Assembly (NCBI RefSeq): GCF_902859825.1
Contig: NZ_CADIKB010000013.1
Span: forward strand, 91,671 to 155,670
Direction: 5' to 3'
DNA: 64,000 nt
Source of the DNA: Paraburkholderia phenoliruptrix
GTDB taxonomy: Bacteria; Pseudomonadota; Gammaproteobacteria; Burkholderiales; Burkholderiaceae
Shown here: positions 1 through 9,365 of the stretch, piece after piece
Position numbering within the stretch: the stretch's first letter is position 1
Layout: every line of letters begins with the position of its first letter
The notes under the pieces: generated by a model
Database searches by the model: none
What the model was told of the DNA's origin: nothing
Seen by the model: only the letters and a program-made list of their open reading frames with translations
Made by a program: the position numbers and the translations under genes

Positions 1-776
1 CCGTCACTTATGCGCAACTGAACGCCTGGCTCACCGCGTTTCTGTGGCCGTTCGTGCGGATTCTCGCGCTGGTCGCGACCGCGCCCGTGCTCGGCAACCG
101 CTCGCTGCCGCTGCGCGTGAAGATCGGCCTGTCGGCTTTCGTGACGATCATCGTCGCGCCGACGCTCGGCGCACTGCCGCAAGTCACGGTCTTTTCCGCC
201 GAAGGCGTGTGGATCATCGTCAACCAGTTCCTGATCGGCATCGCGCTCGGCGTGACCATGCAGATCGTCTTTCAGGCGATCAGCGCAACCGGCGACTTCG
301 TCGGCCTTGGCATGGGCCTCGGCTTTGCCACCTTCTTCGACGCGCAGGCGAGCAGCTCGAGCCAGGTGCTGTCGAGCTACATGTACACGATTGCGATGCT
401 GGTGTTTCTCGTGATCGACGGCCATCTGCAGATGATCAGCGCGCTGCTTGCGTCGTTCAATTCGCTGCCTGTGTCCGCCAATATTCTCGGGTCGCCCGGC
501 TGGCGCACGCTGGCCAACTTCGGCAGCACGATTTTTTCAGCGGGACTTTTGCTGTCGCTGCCCGTGGTTGCGGCATTGCTGATCACCAACCTCGCGCTCG
601 GCATCCTGAACCGCGCGGCCCCGCAGATCGGCGTGTTCCAGATCGGCTTTCCGCTCACCATGCTGATTGGTCTGTTGCTCCTGCAACTGATGATCCCGAA
701 CATGATTCCGTTCTTTGCGCGTCTGTTTGCGGTCGGGATCGATCAGATGGGGCGCGTGGCACTGGGGTTCAGGTAG
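1..776 (+). CDS. fliR: FliR, flagellar export gate protein (5' end missing)
   Basis: This is an inner-membrane component of the type III flagellar export gate, which works with FliP, FliQ, FlhA and FlhB. The frame is open from base 3 (VTYAQLNAWL...), so the true start lies just upstream of the window; an internal ATG at 54 is not the start. Long hydrophobic segments alternate with short loops, as in the FliR/SpaR/YscT family. About 258 residues are visible, against about 260 for family members, so only a few residues are missing. It is probably the last gene of a fliO-P-Q-R run outside the window. It is followed by a hairpin shared with the convergent flgL. Confidence 0.95.
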   Translation, partial: VTYAQLNAWLTAFLWPFVRILALVATAPVLGNRSLPLRVKIGLSAFVTIIVAPTLGALPQVTVFSAEGVWIIVNQFLIGIALGVTMQIVFQAISATGDFVGLGMGLGFATFFDAQASSSSQVLSSYMYTIAMLVFLVIDGHLQMISALLASFNSLPVSANILGSPGWRTLANFGSTIFSAGLLLSLPVVAALLITNLALGILNRAAPQIGVFQIGFPLTMLIGLLLLQLMIPNMIPFFARLFAVGIDQMGRVALGFR

Positions 777-837
777 GCCACCTTTCTTCCTGACGAAGAT
801 TGGGGAAACCCGCGCAAACACACACGTCCGAATGCAG

Positions 838-873
838 AAAGGGCGGAGCCGGCTTCACCGGTCTCCGCCCTTT
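838..873. terminator. Bidirectional terminator between fliR and flgL
   Basis: The stem GGGCGGAG/CTCCGCCC (841-848 and 863-870) is extended inward by CCGG/CCGG. It is flanked by AAA on the left and TTT on the right, so each strand has a short U tract. Position and symmetry fit a shared terminator for the convergent genes fliR and flgL. Confidence 0.8.
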
Positions 874-902
874 CTTCTTGAGCGACCAGTAGTCGCTCGC
901 CG

Positions 903-2126
903 TCAGTTCAGATACTGAAACAACGACATGTTCTGAATCTTCACAAACGCCTGCTGTGCCGCCTGCAACGCATTCTGCGCCAGCGTGTATTTGCCGACGG
1001 TCTTGATCATGTCAGTCTGCGTCAGATCCGACAGATTGCTCGACGTCTGCAGCGTATTCGCCTGGGTGACCGTCTGCAGTGCCTGGATCTCCTGCTCGCG
1101 GCCACCGACAGTCGCCTGCGCGGTCACGACGTTGTTCATCGTATTCTCGAGCTGGGTCATGCTGGTGACGAGCGCGCTCTGCAAGCTCGCCGTCGACGCG
1201 CCGCCCGAAACCGGCGACTGCAGCGTGCTGATCAGCTGGCTCAGGTTCGCGAACACGTCCATGCTGCCTTGCGTGGCGGGCGTCACCGAGAAGCTGTCGC
1301 CCGCATTCGGCGCGCCGCTGATCGAAATGGACTGGCCGCCGAGCGTGATCGCGGAGCCGGCCGTGAACGCCTGCGGACCGCTCGTCGTCACGGCGCCCGT
1401 GGCCGGGTCGGTCTGGCTCACGGTGTAAGTCGTCGACGACGTGAAGTCGATCGAGTACGTGTCCGCGTTGGCCGGGTTGGTCGGATTGTTCAGGCTCACC
1501 GTGCTGATGACGCCCGTGCCCGTGTTCCCCGCGGCGGCCGCCGGCACCGCGCTCGTGCCGATCGGCGCGACGCTGCCGAAAATCGCCAGGCCATTGTCGC
1601 CGGTCTGCACGACGTGCGAGCCGGTGATCTGCACGGCAGGTGTGCCGGTGTCGCCGGAATACGTGACGACGCCGGCCGAGTTCGTGTTGTACGGCTGCGC
1701 GCTGCTTTGATAGCCGGCGAACAGATAGTTGCCTTGCGGATCGGTCGCGTTGGCGAGCGTCATCAACTGGCTGCGCAGGCTTTGCAGCTCGGTTGCGATC
1801 GAGCCGCGGTCGCCGTTGTTGAGCGACCCGTCGCCGGCGCGCAGCACGAGCGTGTGAATGCTTTGCAGCACGTTGTTGACGCTGCCGAGCGTCGAGTCTT
1901 CGAGTTGCAGCGACGCGAGCGCCGTGTTCTGGTTGCTCGTGTACTGCGCGAGGCTCGTCGCGGTCGAGCTCAACTGCACGGCCTGCGCCGCGCCGAGCGG
2001 ATTGTCCGACGGCGTGGACAGGCTCACGCCGCTCGAAATCTCCGCGTAAAGCTGCGACAACTGAGCTTGCTGATCGCTCATCGTCGCCACGTTCATGGTG
2101 AAGTACTGGGTGCTGGAGATGCGCAT
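903..2126 (-). CDS. flgL: FlgL, flagellar hook-filament junction protein
   Basis: FlgL (HAP3) forms the second junction ring between hook and filament and is exported through the flagellar type III apparatus. The N-terminus MRISSTQYFTMNVATMSDQQ and the heptad-rich C-terminus ending QNMSLFQYLN are the coiled-coil flagellin-like ends of this family. The middle is a Ser/Thr/Gly-rich exposed domain. The start is placed at 2126 (MRISS); the frame continues 9 codons upstream to 2153, but MRIS is the family start. The product is 407 residues. It lies 10 bases downstream of the flgK stop and is probably co-transcribed with it from the sigma-28-type promoter at 4168-4194. Confidence 0.95.
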   Translation of the reverse strand: MRISSTQYFTMNVATMSDQQAQLSQLYAEISSGVSLSTPSDNPLGAAQAVQLSSTATSLAQYTSNQNTALASLQLEDSTLGSVNNVLQSIHTLVLRAGDGSLNNGDRGSIATELQSLRSQLMTLANATDPQGNYLFAGYQSSAQPYNTNSAGVVTYSGDTGTPAVQITGSHVVQTGDNGLAIFGSVAPIGTSAVPAAAAGNTGTGVISTVSLNNPTNPANADTYSIDFTSSTTYTVSQTDPATGAVTTSGPQAFTAGSAITLGGQSISISGAPNAGDSFSVTPATQGSMDVFANLSQLISTLQSPVSGGASTASLQSALVTSMTQLENTMNNVVTAQATVGGREQEIQALQTVTQANTLQTSSNLSDLTQTDMIKTVGKYTLAQNALQAAQQAFVKIQNMSLFQYLN

Positions 2127-2136
2127 GTTCAACGCC

Positions 2137-4110
2137 TCACTGGAAGATGCCAAGCAGCGTCTGGAACAGGGTCTGCGCGGTCTGGATCACCTTGCTGTTC
2201 GCCTGATAGAGCTGCTGATACTGAAGCAGATTGGCTGCTTCTTCGTTGATGTTGACGCCCGAGACGGACTGCTGCGCGGTCGTGATCTGCGTCACGAGCG
2301 AAGCCTGCGCCGTGCTCGCGGTCTGAATCTGATTCGTCTGGTTGCCGATTTCGTTGACGTAGTTCGCATACGCGCCCGTCAGCGTGACCGTGCCGCCGTT
2401 CATCGATTTGGCCGTCGACAGGTTCGACAGGGCCAGCGCATTGCGGCCGTCGTTGTTCGCGCCGGTGTTCGGGCCGATGGTGAACTTGTCGCCGGCAGCG
2501 GGCACGCCGCTGATCGTCACCGACACGTTGTTCATCTGGCCGGCGCTCGTGTTGTTGATCGTGAGACTTGCGCCGGTGCTCGACGAGTACGGCACGACAG
2601 TGGTCGCGCTCGTGATGGAGTAAGTGGTCGCGGGCGAGCCGGCCACGGTCACCGTCGAGCCGACCGGGAAGCCGGTGAGTCCGGTGCCGTTGTAGGTCAG
2701 CGTGGTGGTCGAGCTCGGCATCGTGTAGCCCGCCGTCACCGTGCCCGGCGAGATCGCGCCGGTGCCGGTGTTGGTCGTGGCGGCCGCGCCCAGAACCGGC
2801 GACGCAGCGGCGATTGCGGAGGCGTCCGTGGTGGCGGTCGCGAAGCTGTTCAACGCACCGCGGGTCGGTTCGACTGTGAACGAGTCGCCGGCATTCATCG
2901 TGCCGGTCATCGAAAAATTCAGGCCGTTGATCGGCTGGCTCAGGTTGCTGGCGGAGCCGACCACGGTGCCCGTCGAGTTGTCGGTGAGCGTGTAGCTGCT
3001 GCCGTTGAAGGCGAGCGTGTAGTCGCCGGTGGTCGGCTGTGCGGCGTTCGCGAACGATACGGAGAGCGACGCATTGCCGGTGTTCTGCGTGTTCGCATAA
3101 ACCGTCGGGCTGCCGACCGAGAACAGCGCGCCGCCCTGCACGCCTGCGAGCGTGATGCCGAGCGCGTTCTGCGCGTTGACCTGCGAAGCGAAGCTGACGG
3201 CGATCGCGCCGAGTTGCGCTTCTGCGGGATCGAGCGTCTGGCTGCGGAACGCAACCAGGCCGCCGAGCGTGCCGCCTTCAATCTTGCTGGCCGGCAGGTC
3301 CTGCGGCGCCGCCGCGGGATTGGCGCCGGCCTGGCCGAGGTACTGCACCGACAGTTCGCTCGAATCGCCCGTGGAAGGCGCCGTGCCGAGGTTAAAGCTG
3401 TTGCCGCCCGACACGAGCGGCTGGCCGTTGCTCATGAACACGCTGTAGGCGCCGTTGCTGTTGACGACCTGCACGCCGATCAGTTGCGACAGATTCGACA
3501 CGGCGAGATCGCGCTGATCCAGCAGCTGATTCGGCGGCTGCCCTTGCGTGCTTGCAGCGTTAATCTGGCCGTTCAGCTGCGCGATCTGCTGCGTGTAGCT
3601 GTTGATCTGCGAAACGGTGTTGCTCAACTGCGTGTTGACGCTTTCGCGCAGCGCGTCGTATTGCTGACCGGCGGCGTTGATCTGGTTCGCGAGCGTCTGC
3701 GCGCCGCTCATCGCCGTCTGGCGCGTGGCGAGGCTCGACGCATTGTTCGCGACGTTCTGCATGCCCGTGAAATAGCTCGTGATCGCGCTGGCAATGCCGG
3801 CAGTCGGGCTGCCGACCAGGTTGTTCAGTTGCGAGATCAACGAGTTGTAGGTGGACAGCGAGCTGCTCGACGACTGCGCGTTGTTGAGCTGCGTCGTCAG
3901 ATACTGGCTGTACTGACGCGTGACGGTGACGGTCGAGACGCCCTGCGGCAGATAGCCGGAACCGGTGTACTGACCGCCCGTTTCCGCGAAGACCGGCGTT
4001 TCAATGGTGTAGCCGGGCGTCGACGCGTTGCTGATGTTCTGGCCGGTCGTCGTGAGTCCCCATTGGGCTGCGTTGAGTCCGCTGAGACCGAGATTGATGA
4101 GATTGGACAT
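2137..4110 (-). CDS. flgK: FlgK, flagellar hook-associated protein 1
   Basis: FlgK (HAP1) is the first hook-filament junction protein and is secreted by the flagellar export system. The N-terminus (NLINLGLSGLNAAQWGLTTTGQNISNASTPGY) has the rod/hook-family signature. The C-terminus (VNINEEAANLLQYQQLYQANSKVIQTAQTLFQTLL) is the FlgK/FlgE-type coiled coil. The product is 657 residues, with a long Ser/Thr/Gly/Ala-rich centre. AGGATGACGC precedes the ATG. It is the first gene of flgKL and has a sigma-28-like promoter about 60 bases upstream, as expected for late filament-stage genes. Confidence 0.96.
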   Translation of the reverse strand: MSNLINLGLSGLNAAQWGLTTTGQNISNASTPGYTIETPVFAETGGQYTGSGYLPQGVSTVTVTRQYSQYLTTQLNNAQSSSSSLSTYNSLISQLNNLVGSPTAGIASAITSYFTGMQNVANNASSLATRQTAMSGAQTLANQINAAGQQYDALRESVNTQLSNTVSQINSYTQQIAQLNGQINAASTQGQPPNQLLDQRDLAVSNLSQLIGVQVVNSNGAYSVFMSNGQPLVSGGNSFNLGTAPSTGDSSELSVQYLGQAGANPAAAPQDLPASKIEGGTLGGLVAFRSQTLDPAEAQLGAIAVSFASQVNAQNALGITLAGVQGGALFSVGSPTVYANTQNTGNASLSVSFANAAQPTTGDYTLAFNGSSYTLTDNSTGTVVGSASNLSQPINGLNFSMTGTMNAGDSFTVEPTRGALNSFATATTDASAIAAASPVLGAAATTNTGTGAISPGTVTAGYTMPSSTTTLTYNGTGLTGFPVGSTVTVAGSPATTYSITSATTVVPYSSSTGASLTINNTSAGQMNNVSVTISGVPAAGDKFTIGPNTGANNDGRNALALSNLSTAKSMNGGTVTLTGAYANYVNEIGNQTNQIQTASTAQASLVTQITTAQQSVSGVNINEEAANLLQYQQLYQANSKVIQTAQTLFQTLLGIFQ

Positions 4111-4167
4111 GCGTCATCCTGAAGGGCGACACCGTACACATGCCGCCGCGTTACTTGAACTGACTGT

Positions 4168-4194
4168 TTAACGGCTTTAGCGACGGAAAATTGA
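4168..4194 (-). promoter_or_regulatory. Putative FliA (sigma-28) promoter for flgKL
   Basis: On the minus strand the site reads TCAA-N15-GCCGTTAA. Compared with the FliA consensus TAAA-N15-GCCGATAA, this is 3 of 4 and 7 of 8 matches with exact spacing. It begins with the TTTT that usually follows the -35 element. It lies about 60 bases upstream of the flgK ATG. Confidence 0.7.
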
Positions 4195-4323
4195 GGCCAT
4201 TCACGACGCTTCCGCAAGCTTGCTTCAACGTTTGCGAGGCCAATGCGCCAAGGCCGGCGGGAGCATGCTGGCTAGTCCCGGCGCGGCGCGTGCGGCCTCT
4301 GCGCTGTTCGCTCTGTACGCCCG

Positions 4324-5157
4324 TTAGCGAACGAGCGAGCGGCGCTTCATTTCGAGTTGCGTGATAAGACGCTGCAGCGTGTTTTCCGCGCTGCCCGGCA
4401 GCGTCAGAAAACGGAAGCCGAGCTGGTAACGCTGCGTGCCGTTCGGCAGCGCGAGCGAGCGGTGCGACACGAGTTGCAGATCGAGCGACAGGCGGCCCAA
4501 GCCGCCGAGCGCGAGCTCGCAATCGTCCAGACGCGTGCCCATCGGCAGTTCGGCCACACGTTCGTCGGACGTGCGCATGCCGACGCCGCCCAGCGACAGA
4601 TCGTGCACCTCGAAGCGGAACGAATCGCCTTCCGGCAAACGGCCGCTGCACGTGTACGGATCGAGAATGGGGGCGTCGACGCGGAAATACTCGCGACGTT
4701 GCACATAGAACAGCACTTGCGGAAAATCGGCTTCGAATGCGGGCAGTCCCTCGAAACGCGTTTCGCGCGGCGTGCCGGTGACGAACTCGACGCGCACGCC
4801 CTCAGGCGCCGCGTGGAACTGACAGCCCGCCGCGGCGAGCAGACCGCGGTTCTGGTCGGACAGTGCGCCCCAGTCGAACGTGAAAGTGCGCCCGCGCACG
4901 TCGACATCGAGTAGCCGTGTGACGAGCTGCCCACCCGGATACTGAACGGTGAGGAAATCGCCCCGATTGACGAGATTGCGCAACTGAACGCCGATTTCCA
5001 GCGGATTACGACGGCCAAAATCGTGTGCGCTGTCGTCTGGCGGAACGTGCGGCTGGATCTGCGTGTCGGTTTGGCCGTTCGACTGATTGGTTTCCATGGG
5101 CTTGCCGGTATGCATGTTCTTGCGGGCACGTGCCACCGCTGCTGCCGGGGCTTTCAC
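4324..5157 (-). CDS. ycgR: YcgR-like PilZ-domain flagellar brake protein
   Basis: This is a predicted c-di-GMP receptor that slows the motor by acting at the stator/rotor interface. The N-terminal half is a YcgR-type domain. The C-terminal half is a PilZ domain containing both c-di-GMP motifs: the arginine motif in QRREYFRVDAPI and the D-x-S-x-x-G motif in DLSLGGVG. The first possible start is the GTG at 5157 (277 residues). ATGs at 5115 and 5097 (METNQS) also fit, and none has a strong ribosome site, so the N-terminus is uncertain. It has its own sigma-28-like promoter at 5232-5258, which puts it in the late flagellar class. Confidence 0.9.
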   Translation of the reverse strand: MKAPAAAVARARKNMHTGKPMETNQSNGQTDTQIQPHVPPDDSAHDFGRRNPLEIGVQLRNLVNRGDFLTVQYPGGQLVTRLLDVDVRGRTFTFDWGALSDQNRGLLAAAGCQFHAAPEGVRVEFVTGTPRETRFEGLPAFEADFPQVLFYVQRREYFRVDAPILDPYTCSGRLPEGDSFRFEVHDLSLGGVGMRTSDERVAELPMGTRLDDCELALGGLGRLSLDLQLVSHRSLALPNGTQRYQLGFRFLTLPGSAENTLQRLITQLEMKRRSLVR

Positions 5158-5545
5158 GCGGTCTTTTTCATGCAGACCGTGGCACGCGCATTCAACCGGA
5201 CATTAACGCTTCCGGTATGGGGTCTAACGGATTAGCGGCAGTATCCCGCTAAAATTTAGGGGCGCCCAATGAATTATTTGGAAAGACCGCGCGCAAACGT
5301 TAAAGCTCCGTTAAAGCGCCATCAAGTCACCATTAAATTGCCGACTGTCGCGCATACCGCGCCGGTGATTCGTCAGCGGCAAACGGCGCGCGCCGGTGTT
5401 CGCACAGCGTTTCGCGGGGGGGCCGGCCGCCGTCGGGCAGCCGGCCTCGTCCGTCTTGTCATGCACCTGGCCCCGTCGCGTGCATGGTTTCTTTTGCGTT
5501 GACTCACTACGCAAGCGCTGTTTGCCGATTCGAATTACCGGCGTT
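5158..5545. other. Intergenic region between flgJ and the ycgR-like gene
   Basis: This 388-base gap has no convincing gene. Its left part is comparatively AT-rich and holds the sigma-28-like promoter of the ycgR-like gene. The right part (about 5400-5500) is GC-rich, and no clear T-tailed terminator for flgJ was found in it. Confidence 0.6.
5232..5258 (-). promoter_or_regulatory. Putative FliA (sigma-28) promoter for the ycgR-like gene
   Basis: On the minus strand the site is TAAA-N15-GCCGCTAA: a perfect -35, 7 of 8 in the -10 and exact 15-base spacing, with TTTT right after the -35. This is the best sigma-28 match in the window. It lies about 75 bases upstream of the GTG at 5157. Confidence 0.75.
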
Positions 5546-6550
5546 TTAGCCCATTTTTTCCATAATCGACATCAGCTTCTTCGCGTAATGCGGATCGGTT
5601 GCGTAACCGGCGCGCTGCATGCCGGTCGCAAAGCCCTTCACGTCATGCGCGGAATTGATGACCTGTGCATAGCGCGGGTTGCCCTTGAGCAGGCTCGCGT
5701 AATCGGTCATGGCTTCCTGATACGAGTCGTACGCGCGGAATTTCTCGACCACGCGTTGCGGCTTGCCGTTCACATACTCGGTGGTGAGCGTGGACACCGT
5801 CTTGCCGGTCCAGTCCTTGGTCGCCTTGATGCCGAACACGTTGTGGCTCGTCGTGCCGTCCGCCTTCTTGATCTCGCTCTTGCCCCAGCCGGACTCAAGC
5901 GCGGCCTGGCCGATGATGAAGCGCGCCGGAATGCCGGTCGCGGCGCTTGCTGCCTGGGCCGGCGCCGCGAGCTTGTCGACGAAAGCGTCGACCTTGGGCG
6001 AGCTACCGTCGCCCTTCAACGGCGGCGTGAGCGCGCTGTTGGCCGAGTAGCCCTTGCCCATGGCCAGCTGGCCGTTGGCCTGCGCGTTGCCGTAGGCCTT
6101 GGCGAGCGCGTTGAGCGCCGCGGTCTGACCTTCGTCGCCGCCGCTGCCGCCGCCAAGCGCATTGGCCATGCCGACGAGACCGCCCGCGCCGCTGCCGCCA
6201 TTGGCGCCGCCCGTCTGCATGCCCTGGTTGCGCATCAACTGCTTGAGCATGGCGTCGGCGACGCCGATGCCCTTCTGCGACAGCTGTTGCGACAACTGCT
6301 GGTCCATCATCGACGTGAAGGTGGCGCTGTCGTGCGAATCGAACGGGCCGTCCTGCGGCGTCGCGTCACGCATGCTCTTCAACATCATCTGCGTGAAGAC
6401 CGCGTCGAACTGCTGCGCGGCCATCTTCATGCCGGCTTGCGGCGATGCCTTCGCCTGCGCGCTCAGCTTGGCGAAACCCTGCACGTCGAGCGCGAAGCGC
6501 TGGGTCAGATCGTTCGCCGCCGTGGCGGAATTGGTCGTATCCGAATTCAT
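5546..6550 (-). CDS. flgJ: FlgJ, rod-cap scaffold and peptidoglycan hydrolase
   Basis: FlgJ caps the growing rod in the periplasm and cuts peptidoglycan so that the rod can pass. It has the two-domain beta/gamma-proteobacterial form. Residues about 20-110 are the rod-binding domain (FDAVFTQMMLKSMRDATP). A Gly/Ala-rich linker follows. From about 185 comes a glucosaminidase domain with the catalytic Glu in QAALESGWGKSEI (about E219). The product is 334 residues. AAGGAAG lies upstream of the ATG. It follows flgI by 12 bases and is the last gene of the flgB-J run. Confidence 0.95.
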   Translation of the reverse strand: MNSDTTNSATAANDLTQRFALDVQGFAKLSAQAKASPQAGMKMAAQQFDAVFTQMMLKSMRDATPQDGPFDSHDSATFTSMMDQQLSQQLSQKGIGVADAMLKQLMRNQGMQTGGANGGSGAGGLVGMANALGGGSGGDEGQTAALNALAKAYGNAQANGQLAMGKGYSANSALTPPLKGDGSSPKVDAFVDKLAAPAQAASAATGIPARFIIGQAALESGWGKSEIKKADGTTSHNVFGIKATKDWTGKTVSTLTTEYVNGKPQRVVEKFRAYDSYQEAMTDYASLLKGNPRYAQVINSAHDVKGFATGMQRAGYATDPHYAKKLMSIMEKMG

Positions 6551-6562
6551 CTGCTGTCTTCC

Positions 6563-7744
6563 TTAGATGATTTCCAAGTCGGCGCGCAGAGCGCCCGCCG
6601 CCTTCATCGCCTGCAGGATCGACATGAGATCCGCGGGCGTCGCACCCAATGCGTTGAGCGCCTTCACCACTTCGGCGAGGTTCGCGCCGGCCGTCACCAT
6701 CTTCAGTGCGCCGTTGTCCTGCTTCATCTGAATCTGCGACTGCTTGGCCACCACCGTCTGGCCGTTCGAGAACGCGCCCGGCTGGCTCACCACCGGCTGC
6801 GTATTGATCACCACCGACAGATTGCCGTGCGCGACCGCGCAGTTCTGCAGCGTGACCATCTGGTTCATCACGATCGAGCCGGTGCGCGCGTTCAGGATCA
6901 CCTTCGCGGCGGCCTGCGCCGGCTTCACGTCGAGGTTCTGCAACTGCGCCATGAAGGCGACCTGCTGCTCCGGATCGGCCGGCGCGCGCAGCTGGATCGT
7001 GCGGCCGTCGAGCGCGGTCGCCGTGCCGCCGCCGAATGCGTTGTTCACCGCGGCCACCACGCGCTGCGTGGTGTCGTAGTCCATGTCGTTCAGGTTCAAC
7101 TGCATCGTGCCCGCTTGCGACACCGAGGTCGGCACCGCCCGTTCGACGATTGCGCCGCCGGCAATGCGGCCGGCCGCGAGCGTATTGACCTGCACCTTGC
7201 TGCCGTTCGCGCTCGCGCCCGCACCGCCGACCGCCAGATTGCCCTGGCCGAGCGCGTACACCTGGCCGTCCGCGCCCTTGAGCGGCGTGAGTAGCAGCGT
7301 GCCGCCGCGCAGGCTCTTCGCATTGCCGAGCGACGACACGGTGACGTCGAGCTGCTCGCCCGGCCGCGCGAACGGCGGCAGCACTGCCGTCACCATCACC
7401 GCGGCGACGTTCTTCAACTGGATGTTCGAGAGCGACGACTGCGAGTTGCTCGAGCCGGCCGCCTGGTTGTTGATCGAGATGCCGAGGTTCGCCAGCATGT
7501 TGGCGAGCGTCTGCGTGGTGAATGGCGTCTGCGTGGTCTGGTCGCCGGTGCCGTCGAGACCGACGACGAGGCCGTAGCCGATCAGCGGATTGTCGCGCAC
7601 GCCCTGGATCTGCGCGAGGTCCTTCAGGCGCTCCGCGTGAGCAGGGCTCGCCGCAGGCAGCGCCGCGCACGCGAGCGCGACGAAGGCGAGCGCCCGGCCG
7701 ATCTTGCCGGCGCGCGCGAGGAGGCGGAATGAAACAGTACCCAT
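6563..7744 (-). CDS. flgI: FlgI, flagellar P-ring protein
   Basis: FlgI forms the periplasmic P ring around the rod. A signal peptide is visible (hydrophobic stretch ending PAASPAHA, then [32 protein letters not shown], the family's mature start). The product is 393 residues. The frame stays open far upstream as an overlap with flgH, but the ATG at 7744 gives a proper signal peptide and lies 2 bases after the flgH stop, which suggests translational coupling. The C-terminus is the usual [26 protein letters not shown]. Confidence 0.96.
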   Translation of the reverse strand: MGTVSFRLLARAGKIGRALAFVALACAALPAASPAHAERLKDLAQIQGVRDNPLIGYGLVVGLDGTGDQTTQTPFTTQTLANMLANLGISINNQAAGSSNSQSSLSNIQLKNVAAVMVTAVLPPFARPGEQLDVTVSSLGNAKSLRGGTLLLTPLKGADGQVYALGQGNLAVGGAGASANGSKVQVNTLAAGRIAGGAIVERAVPTSVSQAGTMQLNLNDMDYDTTQRVVAAVNNAFGGGTATALDGRTIQLRAPADPEQQVAFMAQLQNLDVKPAQAAAKVILNARTGSIVMNQMVTLQNCAVAHGNLSVVINTQPVVSQPGAFSNGQTVVAKQSQIQMKQDNGALKMVTAGANLAEVVKALNALGATPADLMSILQAMKAAGALRADLEII

Positions 7745-7746
7745 GA

Positions 7747-8445
7747 TCACCACGGCGACACGTTGAGGAAGAAGCGTTGCAGCCAGCCCATGTTCTCCGC
7801 CTCGTCGACGTAGCCTTTCGCGGAGTATTCGATTTTCGCGTCGGCGACCTGCGTGGAGTACACCGCGTTCAGATTCGAAATGGTGTTCGGATTGACGACG
7901 CCCGAGAAACGCACGAATTCGTTGCCTTGATTGATCAGCATCTGCTTTTCGCCGCTGACCATCAGGTTGCCGTTCGGCAGCACGCCGGTCACGGTCACGG
8001 TGATGGTGCCGTTGAACGTGTTCGACGCATTCGCGCCGCCCGTCGACGCGAACTTGTTGGCACCGCTCGCGCTCAGGTTCGCTTTGCCGAACAGGCCGCC
8101 GAGGAAGCCGGCCGTCGGCACGTCGAAGCTCGTGTTGCCGCTGCGGTTCACGCCTGCGCCGGACGACTTCGTCGCGTTGACGTTTTCCTGAATCACGATG
8201 GTCAGGATGTCCCCCACATTGCGCGGCCGTTGGTCTTCGAACAACGGCCGGCCCGCGTAACCCGGGTTGTAGATCGAGCCGGGCGCCTGCGCTTGCGGCG
8301 GCATCGGCGGCATCGCCGTCATGGGCTGCTGCGTGATCGGCTGCTTCGGCACGAGGCCGCAACCGCCGAGCGCGGCGAGCAGCGTGAGCTGCACGAGCGC
8401 GACGGCAGTGCGCGAGTGGACCGGATTACGAGTGAAGTACGACAT
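7747..8445 (-). CDS. flgH: FlgH, flagellar L-ring lipoprotein
   Basis: FlgH is the outer-membrane L-ring lipoprotein through which the rod passes. A lipoprotein signal is visible near residues 10-29, with the lipobox LGGCG giving the lipidated Cys. The body contains the family segments [33 protein letters not shown] and the C-terminal [15 protein letters not shown]. The product is 232 residues, a normal length. It sits between flgG and flgI with almost no gap to flgI. Confidence 0.96.
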   Translation of the reverse strand: MSYFTRNPVHSRTAVALVQLTLLAALGGCGLVPKQPITQQPMTAMPPMPPQAQAPGSIYNPGYAGRPLFEDQRPRNVGDILTIVIQENVNATKSSGAGVNRSGNTSFDVPTAGFLGGLFGKANLSASGANKFASTGGANASNTFNGTITVTVTGVLPNGNLMVSGEKQMLINQGNEFVRFSGVVNPNTISNLNAVYSTQVADAKIEYSAKGYVDEAENMGWLQRFFLNVSPW

Positions 8446-8482
8446 CTTGATTACCGCCTGTCAATTCCCGCTGGCTTCAGCG

Positions 8483-9271
8483 TTAAACCTGCATCTGGCT
8501 GAGCGTCTGCAGCATCTGGTCGGACGTCGTCACGGCCTTGCTGTTGATTTCGTAAGCGCGTTGCGTCTGGATCATGTTCACCAGTTCCTGCACCACGTTC
8601 ACGTTCGATGCTTCCACGTAGCCCTGATTCAGCGTGCCGGCGCCATTCAGGCCAGGCTGCGCGACGTTGGGCGCGCCCGACGAGGCCGTTTCCGCAAACA
8701 GGTTTTCGCCCTTTGCGTCGAGACCGGCCGGGTTGATGAAGGTGGCGAGCTGCATCGTGCCGAGCTGCTGCGTGTTGGTCGAGCCGGCCACGGTGATGGA
8801 TACTGCGCCGTCGCTGCCGATGGTGAGCGACGTCGCATTGGTCGGCACCGTGATGGCCGGAATCACCTGATAGCCGCTCGACGTGACGAGCTGGCCTTGC
8901 GCGTTGGTCTGGAACGAGCCGTCGCGCGTATAGGCGGTCGTGCCGTCGGGCATCTGCACCTGGAAAAAGCCCTGGCCGTTGATGGCGACGTCTTTCGAGT
9001 TGCCGGTCTGCTGCAGGTTGCCCTGCGTGTACAGACGCTCGGTGGCGACCTGCTGGACACCGGTGCCGAGCTGGATGCCGGACGGCAATTCGGTTTGCTG
9101 CGTCGAGTTCGCGCCCGGCTGACGGACGGTTTGATACAGCAGATCCTCGAACACCGCGCGCGAGCCCTTGAAGCCGTTGGTGCTGACGTTCGCGAGGTTG
9201 TTCGAGATCACGTCCATCTGCGCCTGCTGCGCATTCATGCCGGTAGCGGCGATGTAGAGTGAGCGATTCAT
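8483..9271 (-). CDS. flgG: FlgG, flagellar distal rod protein
   Basis: FlgG builds the distal rod. The N-terminus [47 protein letters not shown] is the rod/hook signature, and the C-terminus [40 protein letters not shown] is typical. The start is placed at 9271, with TTGGAG upstream, and gives 262 residues. The frame extends 18 codons further to 9325 but without family similarity. It is part of flgBCDEFGHIJ. Confidence 0.96.
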   Translation of the reverse strand: MNRSLYIAATGMNAQQAQMDVISNNLANVSTNGFKGSRAVFEDLLYQTVRQPGANSTQQTELPSGIQLGTGVQQVATERLYTQGNLQQTGNSKDVAINGQGFFQVQMPDGTTAYTRDGSFQTNAQGQLVTSSGYQVIPAITVPTNATSLTIGSDGAVSITVAGSTNTQQLGTMQLATFINPAGLDAKGENLFAETASSGAPNVAQPGLNGAGTLNQGYVEASNVNVVQELVNMIQTQRAYEINSKAVTTSDQMLQTLSQMQV

Positions 9272-9365
9272 AAATTTCTCCAATTTGAGCCGCACGTTGC
9301 GCTTTAGCGCTGAGTGCGGTCCCATGCAACTTGTTTGCGAGCCGTTGCACGGCCCGCTATGCCCG

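Noticed and set aside
2095..4122. 675-codon open frame on the plus strand across flgK
   Set aside because: It is an antisense shadow of flgK caused by high GC and codon bias; Arg/Ala/Val-rich with no family resemblance.
5396..7294. 632-codon plus-strand open frame across flgJ and flgI
   Set aside because: Shadow of two clear flagellar genes; extreme Arg/His/Leu content and no ribosome site.
6563..8362. 599-codon minus-strand frame that would fuse upstream sequence to FlgI
   Set aside because: The extra part overlaps flgH; the ATG at 7744 gives a proper signal peptide and family N-terminus.
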